Shown here: piece by piece, positions 23,990 to 35,897 of the stretch
Layout: the number at the start of each line of letters is the position of its first letter
How positions within the stretch are numbered: position 1 is the first letter of the stretch
Assembly (NCBI GenBank): GCA_950295325.1
Contig: OX485806.1
Location: 22,070,001-22,134,000, forward strand
Origin: Polytrichum commune
Taxonomy: Eukaryota > Streptophyta > Polytrichopsida > Polytrichales > Polytrichaceae
Reading direction: 5' to 3'
DNA: 64,000 bases
The notes under the pieces: generated by a model
What the model saw: only the letters and a program-made list of their open reading frames with translations
Databases searched by the model: none
Told to the model about the DNA's origin: nothing
Program-made: the position numbers and the translations under genes

Positions 23990-24380
23990 CCCCCCTTCCT
24001 TCTTCTTCTTCTTCTTCTTCTTCCTCCTCCTCCTCCTCCTCCTCCTTTCTCCCATAGCCACAGCTCTCCTGAGTCCGCTGCTGCTTGCTGCCTCTCATTG
24101 TCTGGTGGAGGATCTCTTCCCCCCCCCCCTCCTCCTCCTCCTTCTTCTTCTTCCTCCTCCTCCTCCTCCTCCTTTTTTCTCCCATAGCCACAGCTCTCCT
24201 GAGTCTGCTGCTGCTTGCTGCCTCTCATTGTCTGGTGGAGGATCTCTTCCCCCCCCTCCTCCTCCTCCTCCTCCTTTTTTCTCCCATAGCCACAGCTCTC
24301 CTGAGTCCGCTGCTGCTTGCTGCCTCTCATTGTCTGGGGGAGGATCTCTTCTTCCTGCTGCTGCCACCTCTTCACGCCTC
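23990..24380 (+). repeat. Minisatellite of about 70-bp units joined by (TCC)n/(CTT)n tracts, three copies
   Basis: The unit starting CCCATAGCCACAGCTCTCCT and ending GGATCTCTTCC begins at 24051, 24181 and about 24283. Between units are variable pure-pyrimidine runs of C, TCC and CTT. The long frames seen on both strands here (up to about 200 codons) are low-complexity Pro/Ser/Leu or Glu/Gly/Lys products and are not called as genes. A GTATGCAG donor-like sequence at about 24385 would fit a 5' leader exon, but no downstream coding exon was identified. Confidence 0.75.
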
Positions 24381-24439
24381 CTAAGGTATGCAGTATGTTC
24401 CCTATTTTCGTGTTCTCCAGCTTCTGCCGTTTAGAGTTA

Positions 24440-25415
24440 CACAACGCAACTTGTGTTGCATGAGCACAGCTACGACGAAGCATCAGCAAAAACGCGGAAT
24501 GAAAATCGGACCTCCCCCTGATTTCATCATGGTTATTGGCAGTGCATGTTTCTTGATTTCGTGAGTGAAATATTACATCCTCCCAATTGTGTCCACTATT
24601 GAGTGTGTTGTAGTTAGTAAAATCCGAAGTCGTGCTAGTCTAATCTCTTTTAAGCATGTGTGTTGTTTTATGGTAGTTGTTCTTTGATCTCTCCGAACCA
24701 CACACCAATCAAATATAGGGGTCCAATCAAGATACGTAACCAAATGACACCCACATACCTTAGTGAGAGGCAGGGGGTTCAATGTTGTGGTGCTTGGAGT
24801 CAAGCATGGTGTTGTGGATTTCTTTGGGTCTTCTTTCTATTGGAGGAGTTGTTATTCCATTCCGGATTGATGAACATAGGTTAGAGGGAAAGAACATCAA
24901 CTCTATTGCACGTTTCAAAAGTTGCTTTGATTAGTTGGATCCATGATTTGGTATATTAAGGTGAAGCTAAAGCTGAAAGGACTTTGAGGAAGCACCCCTT
25001 GGATTGCAAGCTCCCAATTTTGTCGGTGGTGGTTTTGTGGTTGCAGGAACTTGGCTATTGCTCTAAGTTGGGTAGTGGTTGTTCCCGGAGAGCTTTTGCT
25101 GGAGCAAACGAGAACATTTGTTATAGAAATTATAGGGACTCCATGAAGAACGATGGCAAGCCATCAAAGGCTGGAGGTGAATTTGTAGATCAATATTGAA
25201 ACATAAACACCATCTTCACAGGTATTTTTTATCCATTCCAAGATGTCCATAACTTTCTCAACACCAAGGTTGTTACTTGTGACATTTCAAATTTTGATTT
25301 CTTTGCGTATATAGTGGTCAATGATTCTGTTTTTCATTTCCTTTCACTTCAAAGTAATAATAAATTGAACAAGTTTTTTTGTTGACCCCACATGAGTCAT
25401 TGTCGGCGGGGATAT
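24440..25415. other. Spacer with a possible exon-like fragment
   Basis: A plus-strand frame at about 25046-25199 follows an acceptor-like TTGCAGG. It contains a hydrophilic stretch with GANENICYRNYRDSMK and ends in TGA. The family is not recognised and no companion exon was found, so it is not called as a gene. Confidence 0.2.
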
Positions 25416-25776
25416 TACCGTAACACCATAGCAGGTTCGTCATAAATAATTCAAAAAAAAAATGTAAAAAAACAGAAATTACAGGCAAAGAGAAACGAAT
25501 AACTCTCAAATTATACTATGATAAAAACGAAAAGACAGAAAATATGGATTAGGGTAATGACTTAGGTTAAAACAAGTTGGGCCGCCATAAATGGATGAAA
25601 AACGCAATTAGGATGAAATTTCTGCACATCTTTCCCACCCTAAACACGAATGATTTTTAATCCAATAAATGAGAAGATGAATTTCAAAAAAAAAAATTTT
25701 GGAACACGAACCTTATTTTTTCAAAAAAATTAAATATTTGTGCGGCAGGTGGCGAACCTGCTATGGTGTTACGGTA
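25416..25776. mobile_element. MITE (361 bp) with 24-bp perfect inverted ends
   Basis: The left end TACCGTAACACCATAGCAGG (25416 onward, continuing TTCG) is exactly complementary to 25753-25776. If the outer TA pair is counted as a target duplication, the element would fit the Tc1/mariner-like class. The interior is AT-rich and non-coding. Confidence 0.75.
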
Positions 25777-26266
25777 CGTTGTTTGTGAGGATTGGATTCA
25801 TCAATATGGAAGGGTTGTGCAATACTATGCACAACCATCTACAAAAAGTTAGTAAAGAATGTGAAATACGTAGTTGAGGAGGTGTGCACTACCGGTTAGT
25901 TTTAAGAGAGTTCACAATTTGTTACCTAGTACCTACGCATGAAATACATACACTTATTAAGAAATGTACAAATTTGAAACATTTATTGAAGTGTTTTTGC
26001 TTAAATTTGGTAAGTCTTAACATATGATTATAGAGTTTGAAGAGCGTATTCACAATGGATGGCAAATATTTGTAAGGAATATATATTATAGTTGAGATCA
26101 AGTGGAGGACATTATGTCCCGACCTATTCAATGTATTTTTATTTATTGTATGTTAATTAATTGATTTCTACATATGACTAATACAAATTCCAATATGATT
26201 TCGATCTGTGTATGATTTGATACCAATGTCTACACAGAAGAGTATTGTGCACCTCATAATGAAAAA
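25777..26266 (+). other. Upstream region of the kinase-NB-LRR gene
   Basis: AT-rich sequence with no coding exon recognised. It should contain the promoter, but no diagnostic element could be assigned. Confidence 0.4.
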
Positions 26267-29200
26267 ATGCGTTGCCAATTATATTGCATTAATATGCAAG
26301 TTTTTGGATTCATAGGTATTGTGCTGCAAACCTTGATATTATCATCGCAAGTCTTCACACGGAAAGTTAAATATCAAAACAACAAATTTTCTTGTTGTAA
26401 GACTTCCAAAATGTCAAACAACGTAAAGAAGGCTTTTGAGATCGTGGAAGATATGAGGAGATTGTCAAGTTCGATTCTATTGAATGAAAAACAATGCAAC
26501 AATTTGGTGGCAAACTTCCGAAAGGGTGTGGAAGCAATTCAAAAGATCAAGAAAGGCTCCCGAGGGAATGTGTTTAGTGACGTTGAACAAGATTTAGTTC
26601 GGATTGTTGCCAAAGCAAAAAATGTGGTTGATGAATGCTGCAAGGAAGATTGGTGCCATGGTGCAGTGTTGCAAATAAACAACAAAGAGACTTTTAGAGA
26701 GCTTCTCTTGGACTTGGAATGTTGTTTCCATACAATGTGTGACATATCTCAAATGCGTTATCGAGGTCAAAGCCAAAATATTCTTCAAACTCAAAGTTGT
26801 ACCACATTCTATCCAACATCCATTGATGAAGTTGAAGAGGACCAAAATTCACTACATAAAAGACTCTCAAAGCATTTGACAATCGACACAATTGAGGATC
26901 GTGCACTTGCACAATACCTATTGGGACGAGTGTCAGGTCTACAATTGGCTCGAGGTGAAGAATTGGATAACATTGTTTTCCCTTATGATTACCCACATTC
27001 TAAGTCTTCAGGAAGGTTGGGTATTCCGTTGGGTGAAGCAGGCACAAAGGGATGTGTTGTACTACCTACTAAATGGGTAGGCATTGACAGTGCGACAAAG
27101 GTGATCGAAGTTGTCGACCTTGATCACAAGAGAGCTTTATGGAAAGAAGCAAGTATATTGGGGGGATTGAATCATCCAAACATTATCACGTTTTTTTGTT
27201 GTGGTTTTTTTCATGAAGAAATTGAGAAGTTTGAGTTGGTCATGGAACGAGGAAAATTCGACTTGTGCAAATTATTGGTCGAAAAGAAAGATTCAATCAC
27301 AGAAGCCGTTCAAATGGATATTATGTTACAAATTGCAAGCGGAATGTGCTACCTTCATGATATGAAGGTGGCACATCGTGATTTGAAGCCCAATAATGTT
27401 GTTGTGACTTCCATGGATGTCTCAAAGTCAGATGGTTGCCTTGAATGTGTGCATGTGAAGTTGGTTGATTTTGGTATATCAAAAATCGAAGTAAAGGAAT
27501 CACCGCAAGTGCCCACGGGACAATTTCGTTACGGCACCTTTCGGTATATGGCACCCGAGGCATTTGAAAATCGAAGTTTGGAAGTAAATGCATTTAAAAC
27601 CGATGTATTTAGTTTTGCCATGATGAGTTTTGAGATTCTTTCAGGGGAAAAACCTTTTGGTGCGCTTTCACACCATGATTACTGGAAGAGTATACATGAT
27701 GGCAAGAGACCAGAGCTACCAACAAATTGCTCGAAGGAATTGAAGTCATTAATACACGATTGTTGGTCTTTGGATCCATCAAAGAGGCCCACATTTCTTG
27801 ACATTTGCAATACATTAAGGTTATTGAAGAGCGCAATGTTCAAGAATGTAATCTCTATGGATGCAATACTCCAGCATAAGGAACCATCATGGAGCTACAA
27901 TTCTTTGATGAATCCCAAGCAATGGTGGACCGACTTCATGGGAATAATTTATAGTGCCTTTTGCCAAATAGTCATATTGTGGCAAGTTTTTGTGACCCTT
28001 AGCTCATGGTTACGATTTATGCCCAAAATTGGAGAATATGGTAGCTCACCTGAAGAAACACGCAATGATCCATCATTACATCAAATTCTTGATAAGGTAA
28101 TTGTGGTGTTGATATTGTTTTGCTCATTGTCACATATAGTATGCAAATCATATATCAATGTAATGAGATCAATGATTTTGGAATAGTTTGGAAAATACCA
28201 TGATCTGACATGTAATTTGTTATAAAGCTAAGATTGGATGTTGGAATTTTTGTAGGTCAATAATACCACAAATGGATCTAAGAGATTGATTGGCATCAAA
28301 GACCAAATAATTGAATTCGAAAGGCAACTGCAAAAAATTGGTCGTTTGGGGATTGTCGGCATGGGCGGAATCGGCAAGTCAACATTGGCCAATGCTCTAA
28401 GTGTACATATCTCCCACCAATTTGATGGGACATGCTTTGTAGGTGACTTCAAGGGAGAAACATGTACTTTTATATTCAAGCATAAGTTGGAAGATACGCG
28501 AGAGGTACCTCAAGTGAAAACATTGATGGAAGCAAGAATATCGATGGAACATATTTGCAAAACAAAGAACATTCTTATCGTTGTAGACAACGTGAGCGAA
28601 CGAATTGACTTACATCAACTATTAGGTGATCACATATTCAAAGATGTTGATGGCAATAAGTTGATTGCAAGCTCGCGTGGTTGGCAATCTTTTGGACGAT
28701 ATATACCCAAGGCCGGCATCGTAAACATGAAAACCCTTGAGGGTGATAAACCTATGGAACTCTTTTCCATGCATGCCTTTGGGACGGACCAATCATGTGA
28801 GCCTTATTTGAAACATGTAGCGGAGAAGATTGTGAATGCTTGCGGTGGGCTTCCATTGAGTTTGGAGGTAATGGGCAAATGCATGCATGGGGAGAGGCGA
28901 TTACGAATATGGGAGAGAACGTTGCATAGATTGTTGAAGGCTAGACATGATGGAAGCGCAGATGAACAAATATGGAAGACACTGAGGATCAGCTTTGATG
29001 AGCTAGGTGATAGAGAAAAAAACATGTTTATTGACATCTCTTGTTTTTTCAACAAGCCAGATCCACACCTTCCAGGATTTTATTTTTTGGGGGAAGACAT
29101 AATTCGGATGTCCGATCTTGATGCCAGCATTGCCCAAAAAACCTTGGAGAATTTAAATAACAAGTCACTCGTGACAGTGGATGGTGATGGATTATTGAAA

Positions 29201-32200
29201 ATTCATGATCAATTGTGTGCCATGGGTCGTATGCTCGCAAACCTGGGAGAATTCAAAGAAACTCGACCTATGAATTTTTGTTTGGGAACATTCACCGACC
29301 ATTGTAAGCAAAAGGTTAGTCTCATCCAAACACAACCCTTTGTTTTCCACTACAAAACAATCAAATTATGCCACAAGTGAGCATGCATACACTGTGAAAA
29401 AGATGACTCTTGATTTTCTAGAGAAAATTGGAATGTATCCATGACTAGAGTTTAAAATGAACGCAAGTGTGGAAGTAGGTTTCAATCAAGTTTAATATCT
29501 TGTTCTGACCATATTTTGCAAGTAGATTTAGGTTAACAACCCACCTCACTATGCCAATAAAAACGTGATGATAAATCAAGGAAATTGAAGGTATTTGAAC
29601 ATATTTGGAATGTTTGTCCAATACGTGTCGTTTGAATGTGTAGCTAGTTTTTTTTCAATGTTATCATGGTCAAATCCAATTGTTTTTTTTAAAAAACAAA
29701 CTAGCATGAATTGATTAAAATATCAATTTATAACATGTCATTTGTTTGTGCAAGCAGTGTATAGAACGTGTACAAGGCATGTCATTTGAAAGGCTTGAAC
29801 ATAAGTCCACATATGAGGAAAATTTTGAGATGAAAGACATGCCAAACCTTCGATTATTGAGCGTTCAAAATTGTGATGATGTGGACGTTCTTTTTGATAT
29901 TCTAAAGCATTCCGTCCATCTACGGTGGTTGAAGATCCACTTGTCACTTGAAAGTGACAAGTCTACCAAACAACAAAAGGCATTTGCCGAAAAGTTTTGG
30001 AACATTGCTCAAACCTTTCTACATCAAATGTGTGTATTACAAATCTATAATTGTGATTTTTTGGATTTCAATCCATCACATTCATTCACGTTTCCTTGTC
30101 TCAAAAGCATATCACTGACAAATTGTGATAACTTTCAACATTCTATCTTTGAAACTGCCCATATGGTATTCTTAGAATGTTTGAATATCCATAATTGCCA
30201 AACGCTAAGAAAAATACCAAATGGATTTGCAAGATTTAAACACTTAAAAAAACTTCACATCGAGAAGTGTGAGGCTTTGGAAGTGTTTCCTACTGGATTG
30301 AGCAACCTCATAGCCTTGGAGGAACTCCATTTCTCAGAATGTCGAGCATTGAGACACATGCCGGAAGGATTTGGAATGTTGACATGTTTGAAGAAGCTCA
30401 ACATGTGGGGGTGTGAGGCTTTGGAAGTGTTTCCTACTGGATTGAGCAACCTCATAGCCTTGGAGGAATTCGATTTCTCAGAATGTCGAGCATTGAGACA
30501 CATGCCTGAAGGATTTGGAATGTTGATATGTTTGAAGAAGCTCAGCATGTGGGGGTGTGAGGCTTTGGAAGTGTTTCCTACTGGATTGAGCAACCTCATA
30601 GCCTTGGAGGAACTCCATTTCTCAAAATGTCGAGCTTTGAAACACGTGCCGGAAGGATTTGGAACGTTGACATGTTTGAAGAAGCTTAACATGTCGGAGT
30701 GTGAGGCTTTGGAAGTGTTTCCTACTGGATTGAGCAACCTCATAGCCTTGGAGGAACTTTGGATGTATCAATGTCGAGCATTGAAACACGTGCCGGAAGG
30801 ATTTGGAATGTTGACATGTTTGAAGAAGCTCAGCATGTGGGGGTGTGAGGCTTTGGAAGTGTTTCCTACTGGATTGAGCAACCTCATAGCCTTGGAGGAA
30901 CTCCATTTCTCAAAATGTCGAGCATTGAGACACATGCCGGAAGGATTTGGAATGTTGACATGTTTGAAGAAGCTCAACATGTGGGGGTGTGAGGCTTTGG
31001 AAGTGTTTCCTACTGGATTGAGCAACCTCATAGCCTTGGAGGAACTCAATTTCTCAGAATGTCGAGCATTGAGACACATGCCTGAAGGATTTGGAATTTT
31101 GATATGTTTGAAGAAGCTCAGCATGTGGGGGTGTGAGGCTTTGGAAGTGTTTCCTACTGGATTGAGCAACCTCATAGCCTTGGAGGAACTCCATTTCTCA
31201 AAATGTCGAGCTTTGAAACACGTGCCGGAAGGATTTGGAACGTTGACATGTTTGAAGAAGCTTAACATGTCGGAGTGTAAGGCTTTGGAAGTGTTTCCTA
31301 CTGGATTGAGCAACCTCATAGCCTTGGAGGAACTTTGGATGTATCAATGTCGAGCATTGAAACACGTGCCGGAAGGATTTGGAATGTTGACATGTTTGAA
31401 GAAGCTCAGCATGTGGGGGTGTGAGGCTTTGGAAATGTTTCCTACTGGATTGAGCAACCTCATAGCCTTGGAGGAACTCGATTTCTCAGAATGTCGAGCT
31501 TTGAAACACCTGCCGGAAGGATTTGGAACGTTGACATGTTTGAAGAAGCTTAACATGTCGGAGTGTGAGGCTTTGGAAGTGTTTCCCTCGGGTTTGAAGA
31601 ACTTCATAGCCTTGGAGGAACTTTGGATGTATCAATGTCGAGCATTGAAACACGTGCCGGAAGGATTTGGAACGTTGACATGTTTGAAGAAGCTCAACAT
31701 TTGGGGGTGTGAGGCTTTGGAAGTGTTTCCTACTGGATTGAGCAACCTCATAGCCTTGGAGGAACTCGATTTCTCAGAATGTCGAGCATTGAGACACATG
31801 CCTGAAGGATTTGGAATGTTGACATGTTTGAAGAAGCTCAACATGTGGGGGTGTGAGGCTTTGGAAGTGTTTCCTACTGGATTGAGCAACCTCATAGCCT
31901 TGGAGGAACTTTGGATGTATCAATGTCGAGCATTGAAACACGCGCCGGAAGGATTTGGAATGTTGACATGTTTGAAGAAGCTCAGCATGTGGGGGTGTGA
32001 GGCTTTGGAAGTGTTTCCTACTGGATTGAGCAACCTCATAGCCTTGGAGGAACTCCATTTCTCAAAATGTCGAGCTTTGAAACACGTGCCGGAAGGATTT
32101 GGAACGTTGACATGTTTGAAGAAGCTTAACATGTCGGAGTGTGAGGCTTTGGAAGTGTTTCCTACTGGATTGAGCAATCTCATAGCCTTGGAGGAACTTT

Positions 32201-33450
32201 GGATGTATCAATGTCGAGCATTGAAACACGTGCCGGAAGGATTTGGAACGTTGACATGTTTGAAGAAGCTCAACATTTGGGGGTGTGAGGCTTTGGAAGT
32301 GTTTCCTACTGGATTGAGCAACCTCATAGCCTTGGAGGAACTTTGGATGTATCAATGTCGAGCATTGAAACATGTGCCGGAAGGATTTGGAACGTTGACA
32401 TGTTTGAAGAAGCTCATCATGTGGGGGTGTGAGGCTTTGGAAGTGTTTCCTACTGGATTGAGCAACCTCATAGCCTTGGAGGAACTTTGGATGTATCAAT
32501 GTCGAGCATTGAAACACGTGCCGGAAGGATTTGGAATGTTGACATGTTTGAAGAAGCTCAGCATGTGGGGGTGTGAGGCTTTGGAAGTGTTTCCTACTGG
32601 ATTGAGCAACCTCATAGCCTTGGAGGAACTTTGGATGTATCAATGTCGAGCATTGAAACACGTGCCGGAAGGATTTGGAATGTTGACATGTTTGAAGAAG
32701 CTCATCATGTGGGGGTGTGAGGCTTTGGAAGTGTTTCCTACTGGATTGAGCAACCTCATAGCCTTGGAGGAACTCCATTTCTCAAAATGTCGAGCTTTGA
32801 AACACGTGCCGGAAGGATTTGGAACGTTGACATGTTTGAAGAAGCTTAACATGTCGGAGTGTGAGGCTTTGGAAGTGTTTCCTACTGGATTGAGCAACCT
32901 CATAGCCTTGGAGGAACTTTGGATGTATCAATGTCGAGCATTGAAACACGTGCCGGAAGGATTTGGAACGTTGACATGTTTGAAGAAGCTTAACATGTCG
33001 GAGTGTGAAGTTTTGGAAGTGTTTCCCTCGGGTTTGAAGAACCTCATAGCCTTGGAGGAACTCGTTTTTTCAAAATGTCGAGCTTTGAAACACGTGCCGG
33101 AAGGATTTGGAACGTTGACATGTTTGAAGAAGCTTAACATGTCGGAGTGTGAGGCTTTGGAAGTGTTTCCCTCGGGTTTGAAGAACCTCATAGCCTTGGA
33201 GGAACTCGTTTTCTCAAAATGTCGAGCATTGAAACACGTGTCGGAAGGATTTGGAACGTTGACATGTTTGAAGAAGCTCATTATGTGGGGGTGTGAGGCT
33301 TTGGAAGTGTTTCCTATTGGATTGAGCAAGCTCATAGCCTTGGAGGAACTCGATTTCTCAGAATGTCGAGCATTGAGACACGTGCCGGAAGGATTTGAAA
33401 TGTTGACATGTTTGAAGAAGCTTAACATGTCGGAGTGTGAGGCTTTGTAA
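26267..33450 (+). CDS. Protein kinase-NB-ARC-LRR immune receptor (PK-NBS-LRR class), 3 exons
   Basis: CDS = 26267-28096, 28256-29314, 29758-33450 (all phase 0), 2193 aa. A helical N-terminal region (about 50-160) precedes a kinase domain with K278, E294, HRDLKPNN from 370, DFG at 401 and APE at 429, so it looks catalytically complete. A hydrophobic segment (about 558-582) follows. The NB-ARC domain has the P-loop GMGGIGKST from 645, kinase-2 ILIVVDNV, GLPL at 808, FIDISCFF from 868 and an MHD-like IHD at 926. The LRR exon carries irregular repeats, then a 48-residue array from residue 1134. Kinase-first NB-LRRs are known from mosses; the expected role is pathogen sensing in the cytoplasm or at a membrane. 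The start is uncertain: M49 (about 26411) is an alternative that would drop a hydrophobic leader. The stop at 33448-33450 falls inside a repeat unit and looks like a recent nonsense change. Confidence 0.88.
30268..33435 (+). repeat. 22 exact-length 144-bp LRR-coding repeat units
   Basis: Each unit runs from one TGT(Cys) of CEALEVFP to the next and encodes two 24-residue plant-type LRRs. The spacing is exactly 22 x 144 with no indel. Units differ mainly at a few solvent-side positions after EEL (HFSE, HFSK, WMYQ, DFSE, VFSK) and before the next unit (NMWG, SMWG, NMSE, IMWG). Units 1-4 and 5-8 form a near-copy of a 576-bp block, and the HFSK...NMSE then WMYQ pair recurs at units 3-4, 7-8, 13-14 and 18-19. 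This points to block duplication or gene conversion. Long antisense frames here are a by-product of the repeat. Confidence 0.95.
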
Positions 33451-33838
33451 GTGTTTCCGTCGGGTTTGAAGAACCTCATAGCCTTGGAGGTACTTGATTT
33501 CTCAACATATCGAGCTTTGAAACACGTGCCGGAAGGATTTGGAACGTTGACTTGTTTGAAAAAACTTAACATGTCAGAGTGTGAGGCTCTGGAAGTGTTT
33601 CCATGTTGATTGAACAATTTCATGGCCTTGGAGGAACTCAGATTGTCTAAATGTCGAGCTTTGAAACACGTGGTGGAAGGATTCGGAACGTGGAAATGTT
33701 TGGGAAAGCTGAACATGTTGGATTGTGAAACTGTGGAAGAATTTCCCTATGGATTGAACAACTTTATTGCCTTGCAGGAACCCAATTCTTCGTTACGTTC
33801 ATCTTTGAAGCACGTTCTAGAAGATTTTTTCCTTTGAC
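33451..33838 (+). pseudogene. Decayed LRR units beyond the nonsense codon
   Basis: Unit 23 (33436-33579) has TAA where the other units have GAA. Unit 24 (33580-33723) has TGA after CCATGT. Unit 25 (33724 to about 33838) is strongly diverged and ends in a stop. All keep the 144-bp register, so they were once part of the same coding array. Divergence increases towards the 3' end. Confidence 0.85.
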
Positions 33839-34140
33839 ATGCTTGAAGAAAGTGTGATGTTTGGGAGAATTTCCCAGTGCATTGAGCAACCTCTTAACCT
33901 TGGTCGAATTTCATTCCTCTCAAGCTTGGAAAGATGTGCTTGAAGGATTGAGGTCACCATGTGTGGAGGGTGTAGGCGATTTACATCTATTTCGGCTAAA
34001 GTTGGAATGCACCTAGGCCAGAAAACACTATGAACATGAGCAAATATTGATTAGGTCCACTATTGGAGCTTTGGAAGAATTATTGAGCTCTAGAAAAGCA
34101 TTTTGTCCGGGTTGAGAACGGCGGAGGAGCGTTCTCCAGT

Positions 34141-35897
34141 GTGCTTCATTCGAATGGTTGTAATGGTGCGTTGGCTGTGGCTCCTCTTGTTAGTAATGGC
34201 TATGCTAACCATTTGTATGAAGAACTAGCCATGTTCGAGACTGAAGATTTTGTTGCACAAACTTATGTGCAATTTAAGTGCCAGTCTATAAGCAAAAAAG
34301 GTAGTGTGGCTTATAATCACGTATGCCTTATTGTGGTTATTTTTTTATGAATCTTGGACTTCCAATGTACATGGAAACTTTATGGCATAATGTGGAGCTA
34401 AAATAACAAGATAAGGGTGTTAATGTTCACTAATAGCTCCAAAGTTGGAATTTAGTACCTCGGTACTCTTAGAATTGATTGGTATCTTTGGTAGGGCATA
34501 AGAAAATTGTATGAGGATCTGAATAAATTATTTGCCTAATGGATGCAAAAAAATGTTTATGCCAATCATTATGCCACGTTCATTAGGTGCATTACCTCCC
34601 TTTCTTATTGCATGTATAAGAGGATATGCATGACTAGAAAACAATTTGCCTTAAAGTGATGGCAAAAGTCAAAACCTAATTTGATCTTGAATCACCATGT
34701 TTGTCTTCAGGCAATGTGACCCTAGCATTTATTATGGTTATGCCCATTCCAAATTGCAATTGCTGCTACTATTGTTTTTCTTATTTGTTTTAGCCTCCTG
34801 CTTTGTGAAGTGCTCCTTTGAACACCCTTGCCTAATTTCAACCGTGTGCATTCATTAGGCAAGGGAGTGAAGGATACTTCAATGCCTCTGAGGAGATTTT
34901 TCTTGGTTGCTATTTGTAAGTTTTTACGTCCATTTGAGTTAGTGACCAGTGGAAGTTTTTTTGGGCAGTTGAGTCTAATGCTAGCCTTGTTGGTGAGGTT
35001 GTTATCGGATTGGACAAATGTGGGCAATGGATTCCTTAGATTAGCATCTTCAAAACGAAGGCATTGAATAATCATTTTCATAGTTAAGGGCTCAATAAGA
35101 GATTGCCTCATGGCGTAGCCATGTTCATTATGAGGAAGAATCTTGGTATTGGGTAATGTCTTGTTGTACTTAAGTTTTTTGCTTTTGTATTCTTCTCTAA
35201 ATTCAATCTCTTATGCGTGGCAGAACTTCACAAGAAATATCTTATCTTGAAGGGGAGCTACTTGCCATGAGGAATCTTCTGTCGTCTCAAGAAGCTCTAG
35301 TGGGTGGTCTCGCATACAGTGGTGCTCCAAATTCTGCAAGCAACACATCCAAAGTAGACACACAAGCCAAGAATCTTTCTCAAACTGATCCAAAACCTAC
35401 ATAGTTTGAGAGGTTGGCCCAGGCATTACCAAACATAATTCATGTACTTCTAGTTGAGAAAAAAATTCATCAAGCACTTTCGGCCGTTGATGATGGGGAT
35501 AGATTGGTTGAACATGGACTAAATTCAAACAATTACAAAGGCAAGATAAGTCACAACGTAGCTTCAAAATTTGAAGACAACTTTATCCAAAAGGAGATAT
35601 AGGTTGGCCGAGCAACTTGCAGATGCAATTCAACAGCCTTTCTTTCGAGGAAAATAATTAAGATCAGCAATAGTTGCTTTAGACAGACTTGGTGATGGAA
35701 TGTGTGCCCACACACTCTTGTTGCAGTCTCACCATGAGAGAATTCAACATAATATCAAAAGCTTGCGTCCTAATGGGACATCATATGGCTGGGCTTACAC
35801 TGTTGCCCTCTTGCAGTTAGTGTATTTTGGCCTTGCCCCCGTACTCCCCCAAGGAGTATCTTTAAATGTCAATTCTGATGGGCAATACGACTTATAG
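34141..35897 (+). pseudogene. EXO84: EXO84 (exocyst subunit) pseudogene, N-terminal and central part
   Basis: Exon-like blocks align with plant EXO84B from family knowledge. 34141-34301 has a TYVQFKCQSISKKG end. 34495-34586 reads GIRKLYEDLNKLFA, a stop, then WMQKNVYANHYATFIR. From 35224 it reads TSQEISYLEGELLAMRNLL, then VLLVEKKIHQALSAVDDGDR, then RLAEQLADAIQQPFFRGK, and finally LRSAIVALDRLGDGMCAHTL and SLRPNGTSYGWAYTVALLQL. Splice junctions are preserved. Disruptions are TAA at 34537-34539, TAG at 35402-35404, a frameshift near 35600 and TAA just after FRGK at about 35651-35653. The C-terminal part is missing. The working protein belongs to the eight-subunit exocyst tethering secretory vesicles; this copy cannot make it. 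It starts 300 bases after the LRR gene on the same strand. Confidence 0.88.
34587..35223 (+). other. Intron-like gap inside the EXO84 pseudogene
   Basis: The two flanking exon blocks join in phase (AG|GTGCAT donor, GTGGCAG acceptor) to give FIR-TSQEIS. Frames inside (such as 34722-35111 minus, 129 codons) have no recognisable domain. Confidence 0.5.

Noticed and set aside
23859-24489. Open frames of 99-204 codons around 24 kb on both strands
   Set aside because: Products are low-complexity translations of polypyrimidine/polypurine tracts and the minisatellite. Several frames are open at once, as expected from composition.
30255-33716. Long minus-strand frames across the LRR array (up to 262 codons)
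   Set aside because: They repeat with the 144-bp period and are the antisense reading of the LRR units. They have no own start context or recognisable domain.
34722-35111. 129-codon minus-strand frame inside the EXO84 pseudogene intron
   Set aside because: Basic, low-information sequence with no recognised family. It may be repeat-derived but cannot be supported.
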